Origin: JAPXSY01 sp034003585
Lineage (GTDB): Bacteria > Verrucomicrobiota > Kiritimatiellia > RFP12 > UBA1067
DNA: 14,644 nt
NCBI GenBank assembly: GCA_034003585.1
Contig: JAVEYH010000090.1
Coordinates: 1-14,644 of the forward strand
Direction of reading: 5' to 3'
A program made the translations under genes and the position numbers. Shown piece by piece: positions 14,331-14,644 of this stretch. How positions within the stretch are numbered: position 1 is the stretch's first letter; each line of letters starts with the position of its first letter. The notes below the pieces were generated by a model. That model was not told the origin of the DNA. It saw only the letters and a program-made list of their open reading frames with translations, and searched no databases.

Positions 14331-14362
14331 ACAAAGCCGCTCCCGCAAGGGAACGGCTTTGT
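14331..14362 (-). terminator. Probable terminator of the RRM protein gene
   Basis: ACAAAGCCG pairs with CGGCTTTGT across an inner TCCC/GGGA stem and a GCAA loop (14345-14348), with one C/A mismatch. On the minus strand the stem is followed by a T-rich run (TTTGTTGTTTTC). It lies 40 bases after the RRM gene stop and before the lipoprotein promoter, as expected for a terminator isolating the two. Confidence 0.75.
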
Positions 14363-14402
14363 ACAGTCCAAACGGAACCGCAACGAGCGGATCCATGCGG
14401 GC

Positions 14403-14644
14403 CTACCAACGGGACTCGCGACGCTCGCCGCCGCGGCCGCCTGCGCCGCCACGACCACCCGCGCCACCGCGGAAGCCGCCGCCCGCGCCGCCGCGGAAAC
14501 CGCCGCCGCCGCCACGATCTTCACGCGGTTTCGGCTGCGACTCATTCACGCGGATGGTGCGGCCATCCAGATCTTTGCCGTTGAGGGCGTCGATCGCCGC
14601 CTGCGCCTGAGTGCGGTCCGGCATCTCCACGAAACCAAACCCCT
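14403..14644 (-). CDS. RRM RNA-binding protein with RGG tail, N-terminal part missing at window edge
   Basis: The visible 80 codons are the C-terminal part of a small RNA-binding protein. They begin in the RNP-1 motif (GFGFVEM), continue through the last helix and strand of the RRM fold (AQAAIDALNGKDLDGRTIRV), and end in a low-complexity Gly/Arg tail with repeated GGFRGGAGG and RGGAGG units and a final ERRESRW. Such Gly-rich single-RRM proteins occur in cyanobacteria, where they are often cold-induced, and in other bacteria including the PVC group; they bind single-stranded RNA and may act as RNA chaperones. The start codon lies beyond the right edge. A hairpin terminator follows the stop. 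Confidence 0.92.
   Translation of the reverse strand, partial: GFGFVEMPDRTQAQAAIDALNGKDLDGRTIRVNESQPKPREDRGGGGGFRGGAGGGFRGGAGGRGGAGGRGGERRESRW
14430..14515. repeat. GC-rich low-complexity repeat encoding the RGG tail
   Basis: Near-repeats of CCGCCGCC / CCGCGGAA(A/G)CCGCCGCC build the Gly-Arg-rich tail of the RRM protein. The stretch is nearly pure C/G triplets, so copy number may vary between strains and may assemble poorly. Confidence 0.7.

Noticed and set aside
14430..14515. The GC-rich triplet repeat as a CRISPR or regulatory repeat
   Set aside because: The units are irregular, have no spacers, and lie in frame within the RRM protein gene, where they encode its RGG tail.
14359..14610. 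A proline/arginine-rich plus-strand open frame opposite the RRM protein
   Set aside because: It is the complement of the Gly/Arg repeat tail, so its Pro/Arg richness is a by-product of the GGC-type triplets.

Overview
This is a GC-rich (by eye about two thirds G+C), densely packed bacterial chromosome segment. No transposase, integrase, tRNA, rRNA or CRISPR array is visible. The gene set fits the PVC superphylum (Kiritimatiellota, Lentisphaerota or Verrucomicrobiota): several lipoproteins, a DUF2961/GH172 hydrolase, a secreted toroid-type carbohydrate-active candidate, an EtfAB/GlcD unit and an RGG-tailed RRM protein. This placement is inference from gene content, of modest confidence.

Layout. 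1-3581 (minus) is a run of three genes: a small lipoprotein with an ExbD-like periplasmic domain, a patatin-like phospholipase, and NAD-dependent DNA ligase (ligA), whose C-terminal end runs off the left edge. 3681-4745 (minus) encodes a membrane-anchored helical-repeat protein. 4955-7324 (plus) encodes a large secreted protein that looks like an alpha/alpha-toroid polysaccharide-active enzyme. It converges, with an 18-base gap, on a GH172 (DUF2961) lipoprotein at 7343-8515 (minus). 8591-11848 (minus) is a tight etfB-etfA-glcD operon; its EtfB carries residues typical of electron-bifurcating flavoproteins, so the unit resembles the LctBCD lactate dehydrogenase arrangement. A 133-base divergent promoter region separates it from a plus-strand pair at 11982-13920: a GHMP kinase strikingly like plant glucuronokinase, and a GalU-type UTP-sugar-1-phosphate uridylyltransferase. 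A bidirectional terminator follows. The right end (minus) has a 65-residue Ala/Lys-rich lipoprotein with a good sigma70-type promoter and two leader hairpins, then a terminator and the C-terminal half of an RRM protein that continues past the right edge.

How the genes may work together. The kinase plus uridylyltransferase could convert a free sugar or uronic acid to its 1-phosphate and then to a UDP-sugar, a salvage route. The GH172 protein and the toroid protein would act on polysaccharides outside the inner membrane and could supply such sugars. The EtfAB/GlcD operon would oxidise a 2-hydroxyacid such as lactate. The ExbD-like/patatin/ligA run mixes envelope and replication functions and is probably one transcription unit of unrelated parts. 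I see no defence system or clearly unprecedented machine. The most notable items are the plant-like glucuronokinase beside GalU, the bifurcating-type EtfAB with a GlcD partner, the channel-less ExbD-like lipoprotein, and the enlarged helix-hairpin-helix region of LigA.
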